The notes below the pieces were generated by a model. It made no database searches, was not told the origin of the DNA, and saw only the letters and a list, made by a program, of their open reading frames with translations. DNA of 62,734 nt from the NCBI RefSeq assembly GCF_018424695.1, contig NZ_QTNQ01000019.1:1-62734 (forward strand), in the 5' to 3' direction. Source of the stretch: Vannielia litorea. GTDB taxonomy: Bacteria; Pseudomonadota; Alphaproteobacteria; Rhodobacterales; Rhodobacteraceae. This document shows positions 25,940 through 36,471 of the stretch, piece by piece. The position numbers and the translations under genes are program-made. Positions within the stretch are counted from its first letter, which is position 1. Every line of letters starts with the position of its first letter.

Positions 25940-26938
25940 TCACTCGGCGGCCAGCGTCGCATTGGCGCGGCGTGCCTCGGCCTTCTCGGCGTAGGCGGTC
26001 AGGCCGTCGCGGAACCACGCCCCCTCGTCCCATGCCTTTTGGCGGGCGCCGAGGCGCTCTTCGTTGCAGGGGCCGTTTCCCTTGATCACCTCGAAAAACT
26101 CCGACCAGTCCGGCTCGGCAAAATCGTAGCCGCCCTTCTCGGCGTTCCATGCGAGTGTTTCGTCCGGCACGGTCAGGCCAAGGTATTCGGCCTGCGGCAC
26201 CGTTTCGTCGACGAACTTCTGACGCAGCTCGTCATTGGTGTTCATCTTGATCTTCCAGGCCATCGACTGCGCCGAATGCACCGAGTCCTTGTCGGAGGGG
26301 CCGAACATCATCAACGCCGGAAACCAGAAGCGGTTGAGCGCGTCCTGCGCCATGTCCTTCTGCTCGGGCGTGCCGTTCGCCATCTTCATCATGATCGCGT
26401 AGCCCTGCCGCTGGTGAAAGCTCTCCTCCTTGCAGATGCGGATCATAGCACGGCTGTAGGGCCCGTAAGAGGTGCGCTGCAAGGGCACCTGGTTCATGAT
26501 CGCGGCGCCGTCGACCAGCCAGCCAACCGCGCCCATATCGGCCCAGGTGAGCGTGGGATAGTTGAAGATCGACGAGTATTTCATCTCGCCCGAAAGCAGC
26601 TTTTCGGTCAGCTCGTCCCGGCTGATGCCCAGCGTCTCGGCGGCGGAATAGAGATAAAGCCCGTGCCCCGCCTCGTCCTGCACCTTGGCCAGCAGGATCG
26701 CCTTGCGCTCCAGCGTCGGCGCGCGGGTGATCCAGTTGCCCTCGGGCAGCTGGCCGACAATCTCTGAGTGGGCGTGCTGGCCGATCTGGCGGATCAGCGT
26801 CTTGCGGTAGCCCTCGGGCATCCATTCCTTCGGCTCGATCTTCTCGCCCGCGTCGACCCGCTCCTGAAACGCGCGCTCTTCAGGGCTCATCTCCTCGAGA
26901 GACTTCATGCCCTGCGACTTGACCATCTGTGCATACAT
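25940..26938 (-). CDS. paaA: phenylacetyl-CoA epoxidase catalytic subunit PaaA
   Basis: A 332-residue diiron subunit that inserts one oxygen of O2 into phenylacetyl-CoA to give ring-1,2-epoxyphenylacetyl-CoA. Motifs include [40 protein letters not shown] (metal-ligand E..H), [17 protein letters not shown] (E..H) and [18 protein letters not shown] at 26938 is preceded by GAGGAGG. It is the first full-length gene of the operon; the truncated thiolase lies just upstream. Confidence 0.97.
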   Translation of the reverse strand: MYAQMVKSQGMKSLEEMSPEERAFQERVDAGEKIEPKEWMPEGYRKTLIRQIGQHAHSEIVGQLPEGNWITRAPTLERKAILLAKVQDEAGHGLYLYSAAETLGISRDELTEKLLSGEMKYSSIFNYPTLTWADMGAVGWLVDGAAIMNQVPLQRTSYGPYSRAMIRICKEESFHQRQGYAIMMKMANGTPEQKDMAQDALNRFWFPALMMFGPSDKDSVHSAQSMAWKIKMNTNDELRQKFVDETVPQAEYLGLTVPDETLAWNAEKGGYDFAEPDWSEFFEVIKGNGPCNEERLGARQKAWDEGAWFRDGLTAYAEKAEARRANATLAAE

Positions 26939-26961
26939 CGTCGTTCCTCCTCGATGAGAGA

Positions 26962-27132
26962 TTAGGTGCGTTCGCGGATCATGGCGATCCCCTGGCCGGC
27001 GCCCAGGCACAGGGCACGCAAGGCAAAGCCGCCGCCAATCCGGCGCGACCGTTGCGCTGTCGTCAGCCCCCGCCTTGCGCCAGATACGCCAAGCGGGGTG
27101 CGCAGTTCGTCACAAATGAACGCCTCCGGCAT
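26962..27132 (-). pseudogene. internally deleted beta-ketoadipyl-CoA/acetyl-CoA thiolase remnant (paaJ/pcaF-type)
   Basis: A 56-codon open frame from ATG at 27132, with GGAGGAA seven bases upstream. It begins [15 protein letters not shown], the start of PcaF/PaaJ thiolases, and goes straight into VSGAR and later [19 protein letters not shown], the C-terminal end of the same family (HPLGxSGAR..GGRYALATMCIGVGQGIA). About 340 residues between the two are missing, including the first active-site cysteine. The frame is intact across the join. Since both ends encode a PLG tripeptide, recombination at short homology is a plausible cause. A functional thiolase is not expected. It sits 23 bases before paaA with the same orientation, so it now acts as a leader cistron. 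Confidence 0.8.
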
Positions 27133-27174
27133 GCACGTTTCCTCCCTGTGCCTCCTGCCGTCGCCCGACAAAGA

Positions 27175-27190
27175 CTGACCGCACGGTCAG
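27175..27190. promoter_or_regulatory. inverted repeat operator upstream of the paa operon
   Basis: CTGACC-GCAC-GGTCAG is a perfect six-base inverted repeat in the short gap between the paaX stop and the thiolase remnant/paaA. It lies about 43 bases before the remnant start. PaaX and the TetR-type PaaR both bind palindromes of this size in other bacteria. Since paaX is adjacent, it is the first candidate. The promoter elements of this gap are not clear. Confidence 0.5.
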
Positions 27191-27246
27191 GTTATTAGCA
27201 CGCAATGCAGCACAAGTTAAGCGGAAACGTGCAATTCATGTAATGT

Positions 27247-28134
27247 TTAGCGGAAGGTCGCAGACTGCTCCCAGCCTGCGGCCTCCCTCTCCAACCGGGA
27301 CAACCGCCGCTCGGTCTCGGCATTGTGCGCCTGCAACGCACCGTTCTCGTTGAGAAAACTCTCGCCGACAAAGGCGTCCGCCTTGTCCGACAGGCCAAGA
27401 TAGGCGGACACGAACAAGCGCCGCGCCCGTGTGGCCGGCCAGTCCTCCGGACAGGCTGCGCGTGGCAATCTCGGGTCGTTGAGGGCTGCGTGCCGGTAGT
27501 CATGGACGAGTCGGAGCCGACGGGCCAGCGCACCTTCCGGCGAAAAGCACGACTCACTGCGCCCTGTGTCCAGCAGGCTCGCGTGACGATCCAGAAACGC
27601 CTCGTAAGCGCGCGCGACCTCGTCCAATGCCCATTTTTCCCGGGCGAGCGACCGCAACTCATCCTGCGCCCCGATCTGCTCGGCCCGCATCACCACACCA
27701 TCGACCGGCGCCACATCCTCCCGGTTGGGCGCGATGGCGACGCTCGGCGACAGTCGCGCCCAGGGGCCGGGCAGGTCCCCGGCGGTGGACAGGCTGATCA
27801 GCCAATCCTCCACATCGGGTGGCGGCCCAAACAGCAGCCGTGCCGCCTCGCGAAACTCCTCACGGGCCCTCTCGGACAGGCGGTAATAGCTCTTTCGGCC
27901 AATCCGGACACCTTCCAGATTCCCGGCCGCCACAAGGCGTGAGACCGCTGTGCGCACGAGCGTTTCGTTCAGCCCGTGCCGCGCGCAACACTCGATCAAG
28001 GTGCCGATCCAGAGCGCGCCGCCCCGCGGGTCAACCACATCACCATAGATCGTCACGATGAAAGCAGGCGCGCGCGGCACGTCCGACACGGGCTTGTCCT
28101 GTGCGGCCCTGCGCTCCCCTGCTCGACTGTTCAT
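27247..28134 (-). CDS. paaX: PaaX-family transcriptional repressor of phenylacetate degradation
   Basis: A 295-residue regulator from ATG at 28134. The N-terminal winged-helix part holds FIVTIYGDVVDPRGGALWIG, LIECCARHGLNETLVRTAVS RLVAAGNLEGVRIGRKSYYR, followed by a C-terminal ligand-sensing region including LVHDYRHAALNDPRLPRAACPEDWP. This is the PaaX family, which represses paa genes and is released by phenylacetyl-CoA. It lies downstream of, and in the same orientation as, the intergenic region before paaA, so it is transcribed toward the operon. An alternative start at 28176 is less likely. Confidence 0.92.
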   Translation of the reverse strand: MNSRAGERRAAQDKPVSDVPRAPAFIVTIYGDVVDPRGGALWIGTLIECCARHGLNETLVRTAVSRLVAAGNLEGVRIGRKSYYRLSERAREEFREAARLLFGPPPDVEDWLISLSTAGDLPGPWARLSPSVAIAPNREDVAPVDGVVMRAEQIGAQDELRSLAREKWALDEVARAYEAFLDRHASLLDTGRSESCFSPEGALARRLRLVHDYRHAALNDPRLPRAACPEDWPATRARRLFVSAYLGLSDKADAFVGESFLNENGALQAHNAETERRLSRLEREAAGWEQSATFR

Positions 28135-28622
28135 CGCGTGCTCCTGCGGCCAAGACGTCCACATGAGCGCAGACAAGGCACAGGGTATCGCAAGGTATCC
28201 GTCACAACAAACGCGAAACGGCGCCGCAACCGTGCCGCTTTACGATCACCCGATGGAAGGCCTGCATCACCGCACGGGCATTGCCCTAATCGCGGCCGCG
28301 GTCGGATCAGGCACCGTGCGAGATTATCGGCAAGCTTGCTCACTTGGAAGCCAACAGGCACCCTGGGCGACGATCCTGTGTGGATACCCCAGGGGGCACC
28401 CCGCCCGATCACCAGATACTGACGCCTCGAACCGAAGGTGGACTGGAGCAGACGGACGTTGCCCGGGCAACGGATTGACAGCTGCAACACGCATTTCATG
28501 AGCGCCGAATGCCGCAGACCGGCACCCCAGGCAAGTTTCACACAGCGGCATCCCCTGATATTACACCTGTAAAACAGAAACTTAAGGAGCCACCCCGCCA
28601 GTATAATTCATAATAATGCAAT

Positions 28623-28637
28623 ATAGTTGACTACTAT
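28623..28637. promoter_or_regulatory. IclR-type operator, ATAGT-N5-ACTAT, at the ABC importer promoter
   Basis: ATAGTTGACTACTAT is a perfect inverted repeat with a five-base spacer. The spacer holds part of a -35-like TTGACT (28627-28632). A second copy with the same arms and spacing lies at 36414-36428 next to the iclR-type gene. A protein bound here would block the likely promoter, so repression is expected. Confidence 0.7.
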
Positions 28638-28657
28638 GGCATTCGGTCGGTTCTAAT
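28627..28657 (+). promoter_or_regulatory. predicted sigma-70 promoter of the ABC importer operon
   Basis: TTGACT at 28627-28632 is a good -35 match. TTCTAA/TCTAAT follows at about 28651-28657 with 18-19 bases between, a plausible -10. The start codon of the binding-protein gene is about 50 bases further on. The -35 sits inside the inverted repeat ATAGT-N5-ACTAT. Confidence 0.4.
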
Positions 28658-28705
28658 GGGGCAAGACCAAGAAACCGTTCAAACCAAGCCACAGGGACCT
28701 GCATC

Positions 28706-30211
28706 ATGCATCACAGATTCCGCCCACTCATGACCGCCGCCACGATCGCGCTGGTCGCCGCATCGCCGGCCATCGCCGAGGGCACCATCGACGTCGCAAT
28801 CATCGGTGAGCCCGACACCTTCGACCCGATGATCTCCACCAAGGACGTGGTCAGCATCGTCACCCAGCACTTTGTCGAGACGCTCTACACCTTCGACGAA
28901 AGCTGGAGCGTCGTGCCGCTCCTGGCCGCCGCCATGCCCCAAATCTCCGACGACGGCCTCACCTATGTCATCCCGCTGCGCGAAGGCGTGACCTTCCACG
29001 ACGGCTCCTCCATGGACAGCGCCGACGTGCTGGCCTCGATGACCCGCTGGGTCGAGGTCGCCAGCCGCGGCAAGGCCATTGCCGACAAGGTGGAGAGCAT
29101 CGAGGCAACCGGCGATTACGAGATCACCATCTCGCTGAACGCGCCCTACGCACCGCTGATGTCGCTGCTGGCCTTCTCCAACTCTGCCGCCGTGGTCTAC
29201 CCCGAGGAGATCATCGGCGACGAGATCGCCGAGGTTGTCGGCACCGGCCCCTACAAGCTGGAAGCCCACGAGCCCGATCAATACACGCAGCTCGTCCGCT
29301 TCGATGGCTACACCCAGCCAACCGGCGCCGCCGAGCGCACGCAGACCCCGGACGAGATCCGCTTCGTGCCGGTGCCCGACCCGAACACGCGGGTCGAAGG
29401 GCTGCTCTCGGGGCAGTTCGACTATGCCGACGGATTGCAGACCGAAGCCTACGACCGGATCGAAGCCTCCGACGCAGCAGAGCCCGTGCTGCTGGAGCCC
29501 TTTGGCTGGCCGGTCTTCGCGGTGAACCACAAGAAAGGAAAGATGACGGAGCTGAAGTTCCGCCAGGCCGTGCAGGCCGCCCTCCCCTTCGACGACATGC
29601 TGTTCGCTGCCTTCGGAGATGAGAAGTTCTTCCAGACCGATGGCGCGATGTATCCCGAGGGCTGGGCATGGAACACCGAGGCCGGCACCGAGCTCTACAA
29701 CCAGAACGACCAGGCCAAGGCCTCGGCCCTGCTGGACGAGATCGGCTATGACGGCGACCCGCTGCGCATCCTGACCTCGCGCCAGTACGAGTTTCACTAC
29801 CAGATGGCCGAGGTCGCCCGCATGGCGCTCGAAGCGGCCGGCTTCACGGTGGAGATGGACGTGGTGGATTGGGCCACGCTGGCGCAAAACCGCGACAACC
29901 CCGACCTTTGGGACATCTACATCACCCACTCGCCCTTCCTGCCCGAACCGGCGCTGACCTCGTCCTATTTCTCGACCGCCCGCGAAGGCTGGGATAATCC
30001 CGAGAAAAACGAGATCCTCGATCGCTTCACCTCGGTCGCCGATCCGGAGGCGCGCAAGGAAGTCTTTGCCGAACTGCAGGAAATCGTGCTGAAAGACGTG
30101 GGCCTCATCAAGGTCGGCAATTTCAACGCCCTGCAAGGCAAGGCCGCCGGGCTTGAAGGCGTCGTCCCCTCGCCCTGGCCCGCCTTCTGGAACGCGGCCT
30201 CCGCCGAGTAA
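28706..30211 (+). CDS. ABC importer periplasmic substrate-binding protein (SBP family 5, peptide/opine type)
   Basis: A 501-residue protein with a signal peptide (MHHRFRPLMTAATIALVAAS, cleavage near PAIA-EG) and family 5 motifs EPDTFDPMISTKDVVSIVT, LYTFDESWSVVPLLAAAMPQ, YVIPLREGVTFHDGSSMDSA DVLASM, and YKLEAHEPDQYT. Family members bind peptides, opines, nickel or other amino-acid derivatives. The ligand here is unknown. The gene is followed by a stable hairpin before the two permease genes and is controlled by the 28623 operator. The linked amidohydrolase, RidA and PLP enzyme suggest an amino-acid-like or N-acylated substrate. Confidence 0.9.
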   Translation: MHHRFRPLMTAATIALVAASPAIAEGTIDVAIIGEPDTFDPMISTKDVVSIVTQHFVETLYTFDESWSVVPLLAAAMPQISDDGLTYVIPLREGVTFHDGSSMDSADVLASMTRWVEVASRGKAIADKVESIEATGDYEITISLNAPYAPLMSLLAFSNSAAVVYPEEIIGDEIAEVVGTGPYKLEAHEPDQYTQLVRFDGYTQPTGAAERTQTPDEIRFVPVPDPNTRVEGLLSGQFDYADGLQTEAYDRIEASDAAEPVLLEPFGWPVFAVNHKKGKMTELKFRQAVQAALPFDDMLFAAFGDEKFFQTDGAMYPEGWAWNTEAGTELYNQNDQAKASALLDEIGYDGDPLRILTSRQYEFHYQMAEVARMALEAAGFTVEMDVVDWATLAQNRDNPDLWDIYITHSPFLPEPALTSSYFSTAREGWDNPEKNEILDRFTSVADPEARKEVFAELQEIVLKDVGLIKVGNFNALQGKAAGLEGVVPSPWPAFWNAASAE

Positions 30212-30221
30212 AACAACCAAC

Positions 30222-30243
30222 GCCGGCCCTTGCGGGGGCCGGC
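30222..30243 (+). terminator. intra-operon hairpin after the substrate-binding gene
   Basis: GCCGGCCC and GGGCCGGC (30222-30229 and 30236-30243) form an eight-base-pair stem with a six-base loop. The following bases are CCTTTCC rather than a run of T, so full termination is not expected. Such structures often lower permease expression relative to the abundant binding protein by partial termination or RNA protection. Confidence 0.6.
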
Positions 30244-30265
30244 CCTTTCCTGAAAACGGGCCTCA

Positions 30266-31207
30266 ATGCGCAGCTATCTCGTCAGACGCCTCGTCGGCAT
30301 GGTCGTGGTCATCTTCCTGGTGCTCACCATCGCCTTCGTGCTGGTCCGTCTCGCCCCCGGCGATCCGGCCTCGTTGATGCTGGGCCCCGATGCCACGCCC
30401 GAAGAGGTCGACGCGCTGCGTATCCGCCTCGGTCTCGACCAGCCGATCATCGTGCAATACCTCACCTTCGTGACCAACGCGCTGCGCGGCGATCTGGGCA
30501 CCTCGCTGTTCTTCAACCAGTCCGTCACCTCGGTTCTGGCCACCCGGGCCGAGCCGTCGATCTTCCTGGCGCTCTTCTCCCTTCTGGTGGCGCTGGTCAT
30601 CGCCACGCCCATCGGCATCTGGGCCGCCTACCGGCGCGGCTCGGTGGGCGACCAGATGTCTGTTACCTCGGCAATGCTGGCGGCCTCCGTGCCGAGCTTC
30701 CTGACCGGGCTCATCTTCCAGCGCTACCTCGCCACCGATCTCGGATGGTTTCCGGTTTCAGGCTACGGCAGCCCGGATGCGGATTTTGCAGAGCGGATGC
30801 GCCACCTGATCCTGCCCGCTATCACGCTGGGCATTACCAATTCAGCGCTGATCCTGCGCTTCACCCGCGCCTCCATGCTCGACATTCTGGGCGAGGATTA
30901 CATCCGCACCGCCCGCTCCAAGGGCATGCGCGAGCGTCGCGTGGTGCTGCGCCACGCGCTGAAGAACGCGGGCATCCCGATCATCACCGTGGTCGGCCTC
31001 ACCTTCGCCCTGCTGGTCTCGGGCGCCGTGGTGACCGAGCGCGTGTTCAACCTGCCGGGCATGGGCAACCTCGTGGTCAACGCCGTGCTGCGCCGCGATT
31101 ACCCGGTGATCCAGGGCACGCTGATCGTTGTCGCTGCGCTCTACGTGCTGGTGAACCTCGCCACCGACCTGCTCTACCTGATCCTCGATAAGCGGGTGAA
31201 GTACTGA
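30266..31207 (+). CDS. ABC importer inner-membrane permease (DppB-like)
   Basis: A 313-residue permease opening MRSYLVRRLVGMVVVIFLVL TIAFVLVRLAPGDP, a characteristic DppB start. It has about six hydrophobic segments and the EAA-type motif near IRTARSKGMRERRVVLRHALKNAG. It pairs with the DppC-like protein, whose start overlaps its stop. Together they form the channel for the family 5 binding protein. Confidence 0.93.
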   Translation: MRSYLVRRLVGMVVVIFLVLTIAFVLVRLAPGDPASLMLGPDATPEEVDALRIRLGLDQPIIVQYLTFVTNALRGDLGTSLFFNQSVTSVLATRAEPSIFLALFSLLVALVIATPIGIWAAYRRGSVGDQMSVTSAMLAASVPSFLTGLIFQRYLATDLGWFPVSGYGSPDADFAERMRHLILPAITLGITNSALILRFTRASMLDILGEDYIRTARSKGMRERRVVLRHALKNAGIPIITVVGLTFALLVSGAVVTERVFNLPGMGNLVVNAVLRRDYPVIQGTLIVVAALYVLVNLATDLLYLILDKRVKY

Positions 31208-32070
31208 TGGCCGGCTCCGCCGCATCCGCCTCCGCGCCCGGTTTTTTCCGGCTGCTCTCGGCGCGCCCCTCGGTGCTGGTCGCCTTCGCCCTCTTCGTCG
31301 CCATCGTCGCGGCCTGCGTCCTGCTGCCGCTGCTCGGCGTCACCGACATCGGCGGCATGTCGGTGCGCAACCGCCTCACGCCGCCGGGCGAAGGCGGCTA
31401 CCTGCTGGGCGCCGATGCCTTCGGGCGCGACCTGCTGGGCCGCCTGATGGTGGCCGGTCAGGTCTCGCTCGGCATCGGGCTCGGCGTCGCCCTGCTCTCC
31501 TCTGCCGCGGGCATCTGGATCGGCCTGCTGGCCGGGTTCTTCAAGCGGCTCGATACGCCGCTGTCGCGGCTCATCGACGCGATGATGGCCTTCCCCGACA
31601 TCCTCCTGGCGCTTTCGCTGGTGGCGATCTTCGGCGGCTCCATGGGCAACGTCATCCTCGCCCTCTCCATCGTCTACACGCCCCGGATCGCCCGGATCGT
31701 GCGCGCCTCCACGCTGGTGATCCGCGAGCTGCCCTATGTCGAGGCGGCCCAGGCCCTCGGCACCCGAACGCCTACCATCATGATCACCCATGTGCTGCGC
31801 AACATCATGTCGCCGATCCTCGTGCAGGCCACCTTCATCTTCGCCTATGCCATGCTGGCAGAGGCGGGGCTGTCTTTCCTCGGCGTCGGGGTCGATCCGA
31901 CCACGCCGACCTGGGGCACGATGGTGAACGAAGGCCGCCAGTTCATCGACAACGCCTTCTTCCTCATACTCTTTCCGGGTCTGATCATCGCCGCCTCCGT
32001 CCTGACGCTCCAGATTGCGGGCGACGGGCTGCGCGACGCGCTCGACCCAAGATTGGCCAAGGAGACCTGA
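31207..32070 (+). CDS. ABC importer inner-membrane permease (DppC-like)
   Basis: A 287-residue permease with RLTPPGEGGYLLGADAFGRD LLGRLMVAGQVSLGIGLGVA near residues 55-95, the standard DppC periplasmic-loop motif, and VEAAQALGTRTPTIMITHVL, the ATPase-contact loop. About six membrane segments are visible. It is translationally coupled to the upstream permease and followed after three bases by the amidohydrolase gene. Confidence 0.93.
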   Translation: MAGSAASASAPGFFRLLSARPSVLVAFALFVAIVAACVLLPLLGVTDIGGMSVRNRLTPPGEGGYLLGADAFGRDLLGRLMVAGQVSLGIGLGVALLSSAAGIWIGLLAGFFKRLDTPLSRLIDAMMAFPDILLALSLVAIFGGSMGNVILALSIVYTPRIARIVRASTLVIRELPYVEAAQALGTRTPTIMITHVLRNIMSPILVQATFIFAYAMLAEAGLSFLGVGVDPTTPTWGTMVNEGRQFIDNAFFLILFPGLIIAASVLTLQIAGDGLRDALDPRLAKET

Positions 32071-32073
32071 GCC

Positions 32074-33188
32074 ATGTCCATCACCCTCACCAATTTCCGC
32101 AGCGCGGGTTTCAACGCCACGCCAGATCGCATCTTCGTCGATGACCACGGGTTGGTGGCCGGCGCCGCCATAGAAGGCGCGCAGGAGATCGATCTGAAGG
32201 GCGCCTATCTTTCGCCCGGCTGGTGCGACCTGCATGTGCATGTCTGGCATGGCGGAACCGACATCTCGGTGCGCGCCTCGGAGGCCGGGCGCCCCACCGG
32301 CGTCACCGCGATGGCCGATGCGGGAAGTGCCGGCGAGGCGTCGTTTCACGGGCTGCGAGAATACGTGATCGAACCGCAGTCCGAAACCATCAAGGCCTTC
32401 CTCAACATCGGCTCCATCGGCCTCGTGGCCTGCAACCGCGTGCCCGAGTTGCAGGACTGGCGCTCGATCGACATCGACCGCACGCTGGAGGTGATCGAGG
32501 CCAACCGTGACGTGATCTGCGGCATCAAGGTGCGCGCCTCCGGCGTCATCGTCGGAAGCTGGGGCATCACCCCCGCCAAGATCGCCAAGCGCGTCGCGGA
32601 GATGACCAATCTGCCGCTGATGGTCCACGTCGGCGAGCCGCCCCCGCTGATCGACGAGGTCTTCGAGATCCTGACTCCGGGCGATATCGTTACCCATTGC
32701 TTCAACGGCAAGCCCGCCGGGTCGATCCGCGACACCCCGGCCCTGTTCCGCATGGCGCAGGATCTATCTGCGCGCGGCATCCTCATGGATATCGGCCACG
32801 GCGGCGCATCCTTCAACTTCAAGACCGCGCGCGACAGCATCGCCGACGGGCTGCGCCCGTTTTCGATCTCGACCGACCTGCACAAGCATTCGATGGCCAG
32901 CCCGGTCTATGACATGGCCACCACTATGTCGAAGCTGCTGGCGGTGGGCCTGCCCTTCGAGGACGTGATCGAGGCCTCCACCAACGCGCCGCGCGGGCTG
33001 CTTGGCCTTTCGGTGGCGGCAGAAGGCCTGGCTCCCGGCACCCGCGCCGACTTTACCGCCTTCGATCTCGCCGATGCAGAGATCGAGGTGCTCGACAGCC
33101 AGCACAACGCGATGACCATGGACAAGGTCTTCGAGCCGCGCGGCACCCTGCTCGGCACCGATTGGCAACTCGCGGCCCGGCGCCTGCC

Positions 33189-33192
<4 letters not shown>
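32074..33192 (+). CDS. amidohydrolase/deacetylase-family metallohydrolase (EF0837/Atu3266-type)
   Basis: A 372-residue enzyme of the amidohydrolase superfamily. Metal ligands are visible in order: HVHVWHGG (HxH, residues about 52-54), KVRASG (likely carboxylated Lys near 152), MVHVGEPPPL, VTHCFNGKP (His) and STDLHKH (catalytic Asp). These fit the COG3964 group that includes EF0837 and Atu3266, for which hydrolysis of acetyl-(R)-mandelate was reported for the latter. The natural substrate of this group is uncertain. Its place between permease and ATPase genes implies it acts on the imported compound or a close product. Its stop overlaps the next start by ATGA. Confidence 0.88.
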
Positions 33193-35132
<1,940 letters not shown>

Positions 35133-35143
<11 letters not shown>

Positions 35144-35621
35144 CCTGATGGAAACCCCCGAGCAACGCATCGCCTCCCTCGGCATATCGCTGCCGAGCCG
35201 TGCGCCAAGCCCGATCGGGTCTTTCTGCAACGTCCGCCGCTCGGGCGACATGATCTATGTCTCCGGGCAGGGGCCGGTGCAGGCCGATGGCACGCTGCTC
35301 AAGGGCAAGGTCGGCAGCGAGGTCACTGCCGATACCGCCCGTGACCACGCCGAGCTGGTCGCCGTCAACATCCTCGCCGCCCTGCGCGATGCGCTCGGCA
35401 GCCTCGATCGGGTGAAAGGCGTCGTGAAGCTGCTGGGTCTCGTCAATTGCGACCCCGAGTTCGAGCACCACCCCTTCGTGATCGACGGCGCGTCGAACCT
35501 TCTGGCCGAGGTCTTCGGCGAGCCGGGCATCCACGCCCGCTCCGCCTTCGGAGTCGGCTCACTGCCCAACCGCATCACCGTCGAGATCGAGGCGATCTTC
35601 GAAGCCGCAACCCCCGCCTAG
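35133..35621 (+). CDS. RidA/YjgF-type deaminase protein
   Basis: A 162-residue member of the RidA family with RSGDMIYVSGQGPVQADGTL near residue 35, VNILAALRDALGSLDRVK, and ARSAFGVGSLPNRITVEIEA near the end. The arginine before SAFGVGSLP matches the conserved substrate-binding Arg of active RidA proteins. RidA hydrolyses reactive enamine or imine intermediates made by PLP enzymes. That fits the PLP enzyme encoded at 36472. The start overlaps the upstream ATPase by 11 bases; an internal Met near 35148 is possible. It converges with the IclR gene. Confidence 0.9.
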
Positions 35622-36403
35622 CCGTGATGCAGCCCAAGCGCCCGTTCCACCTCTCGCGCCGCGGCGCGCACCTCCCGGGAGACAAGGTCGAACTTCTCCT
35701 CGACCCGGTGCTTTGGCATCACCACCGACATGGTGAGGCGGCACATTCCGTCCAGATCTCGGATCGGCGCGGCAATGCAGGCCACCTGGTCCTCGGAGGT
35801 ATCGATCTGCACCGAAAGCCCGTCCAGAAAGTCGGTGCGGCTGATCTCGGCCAGCCGCACCGGGTCGGTCTCGGCCAGCCGGGTGTTGGACGGTCGGGCA
35901 TGTTGGGTAAAGATCTCCAGCCGCTGGCTGTCCGGCAGATGGCCCACCAGAAGGCGGCCCGAGGCGGTCCAGTTCAGCGGCACCCGCGTGCCCACGTCCG
36001 AGGTCACCCGAAACGGGCCCGACGAGCCCTCCGCCATGGCGACCACCTGCATCATGCCCTCGTCACGGGCGCAGATCTGCACCATCTCGCGGACCCGCTC
36101 GTTGAGCGCAAACATCGCGCGTTCGGCCTCGTTGAAGGCGCTCATCCGCGCCCGGTAGGCCAGGCCATATCGCATGAGCCGCGGCCCGAGCCACACCTGC
36201 CCGTCCTTGGTGCGCACCAGCATCGAGCGGTCCACCAGCTCGTCGATCACCTTGTAGATCGTCGAGGGCGGCGCACCGGCAACCTTGGCTACTTCGTAGG
36301 AGGTCATCGGCCCATGCCGCTCGGTCAGGATATCAAGGATCTGAAGCGCCCGGTCGATCCCGCTGGTGCGGCTGCGACGTGCGCCTGTGGCATTGTCTTT
36401 CAT
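35618..36403 (-). CDS. IclR-family transcriptional regulator
   Basis: A 261-residue regulator. The N-terminal winged helix holds GIDRALQILDILTERHGPMT SYEVAKVAGAPPSTIYKVID, followed by the IclR effector domain (VQICARDEGMMQVVAMAEGS, RVPLNWTASGRLLVGHLPDS, DEVACIAAPIRD-like segments). ATG at 36403 has GGAG six bases upstream; in-frame ATGs at 36409 and 36415 are also possible. It is divergent from the PLP-enzyme gene and a palindrome lies between them. A repressor role is expected from the operator position. Confidence 0.9.
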   Translation of the reverse strand: MKDNATGARRSRTSGIDRALQILDILTERHGPMTSYEVAKVAGAPPSTIYKVIDELVDRSMLVRTKDGQVWLGPRLMRYGLAYRARMSAFNEAERAMFALNERVREMVQICARDEGMMQVVAMAEGSSGPFRVTSDVGTRVPLNWTASGRLLVGHLPDSQRLEIFTQHARPSNTRLAETDPVRLAEISRTDFLDGLSVQIDTSEDQVACIAAPIRDLDGMCRLTMSVVMPKHRVEEKFDLVSREVRAAAREVERALGLHHG

Positions 36404-36413
36404 GGGCATCTCC

Positions 36414-36428
36414 ATAGTCGCGCACTAT
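36414..36428. promoter_or_regulatory. IclR-type operator, ATAGT-N5-ACTAT, in the iclR/PLP-enzyme divergent promoter
   Basis: ATAGTCGCGCACTAT is a perfect inverted repeat with the same arms and five-base spacer as at 28623-28637. It overlaps the likely -35 region of the PLP-enzyme promoter (CATAAT at 36433-36438 as -10) and abuts the iclR start, so it can control both genes. Confidence 0.7.
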
Positions 36429-36471
36429 AGACCATAATTGTAGAAACACGAGCAAGACGGAAAGGCACACC

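Larger units (their letters stand above)
28135..28705. other. 571-base intergenic region between paaX and the ABC importer
   Basis: Open frames here lack recognisable domains. The left 400 bases show nothing I can identify. The right part becomes AT-rich from about 28560 and holds the promoter and operator described in separate entries. Confidence 0.5.

Noticed and set aside
28679..30220. 513-codon minus-strand frame opposite the substrate-binding gene
   Set aside because: Gly/His/Val-rich translation without domains, opposite a clear family 5 binding protein.
31174..32697. 507-codon minus-strand frame opposite the second permease and amidohydrolase genes
   Set aside because: Asp/Gly/His-rich shadow translation, no motifs, opposite two well-supported genes.
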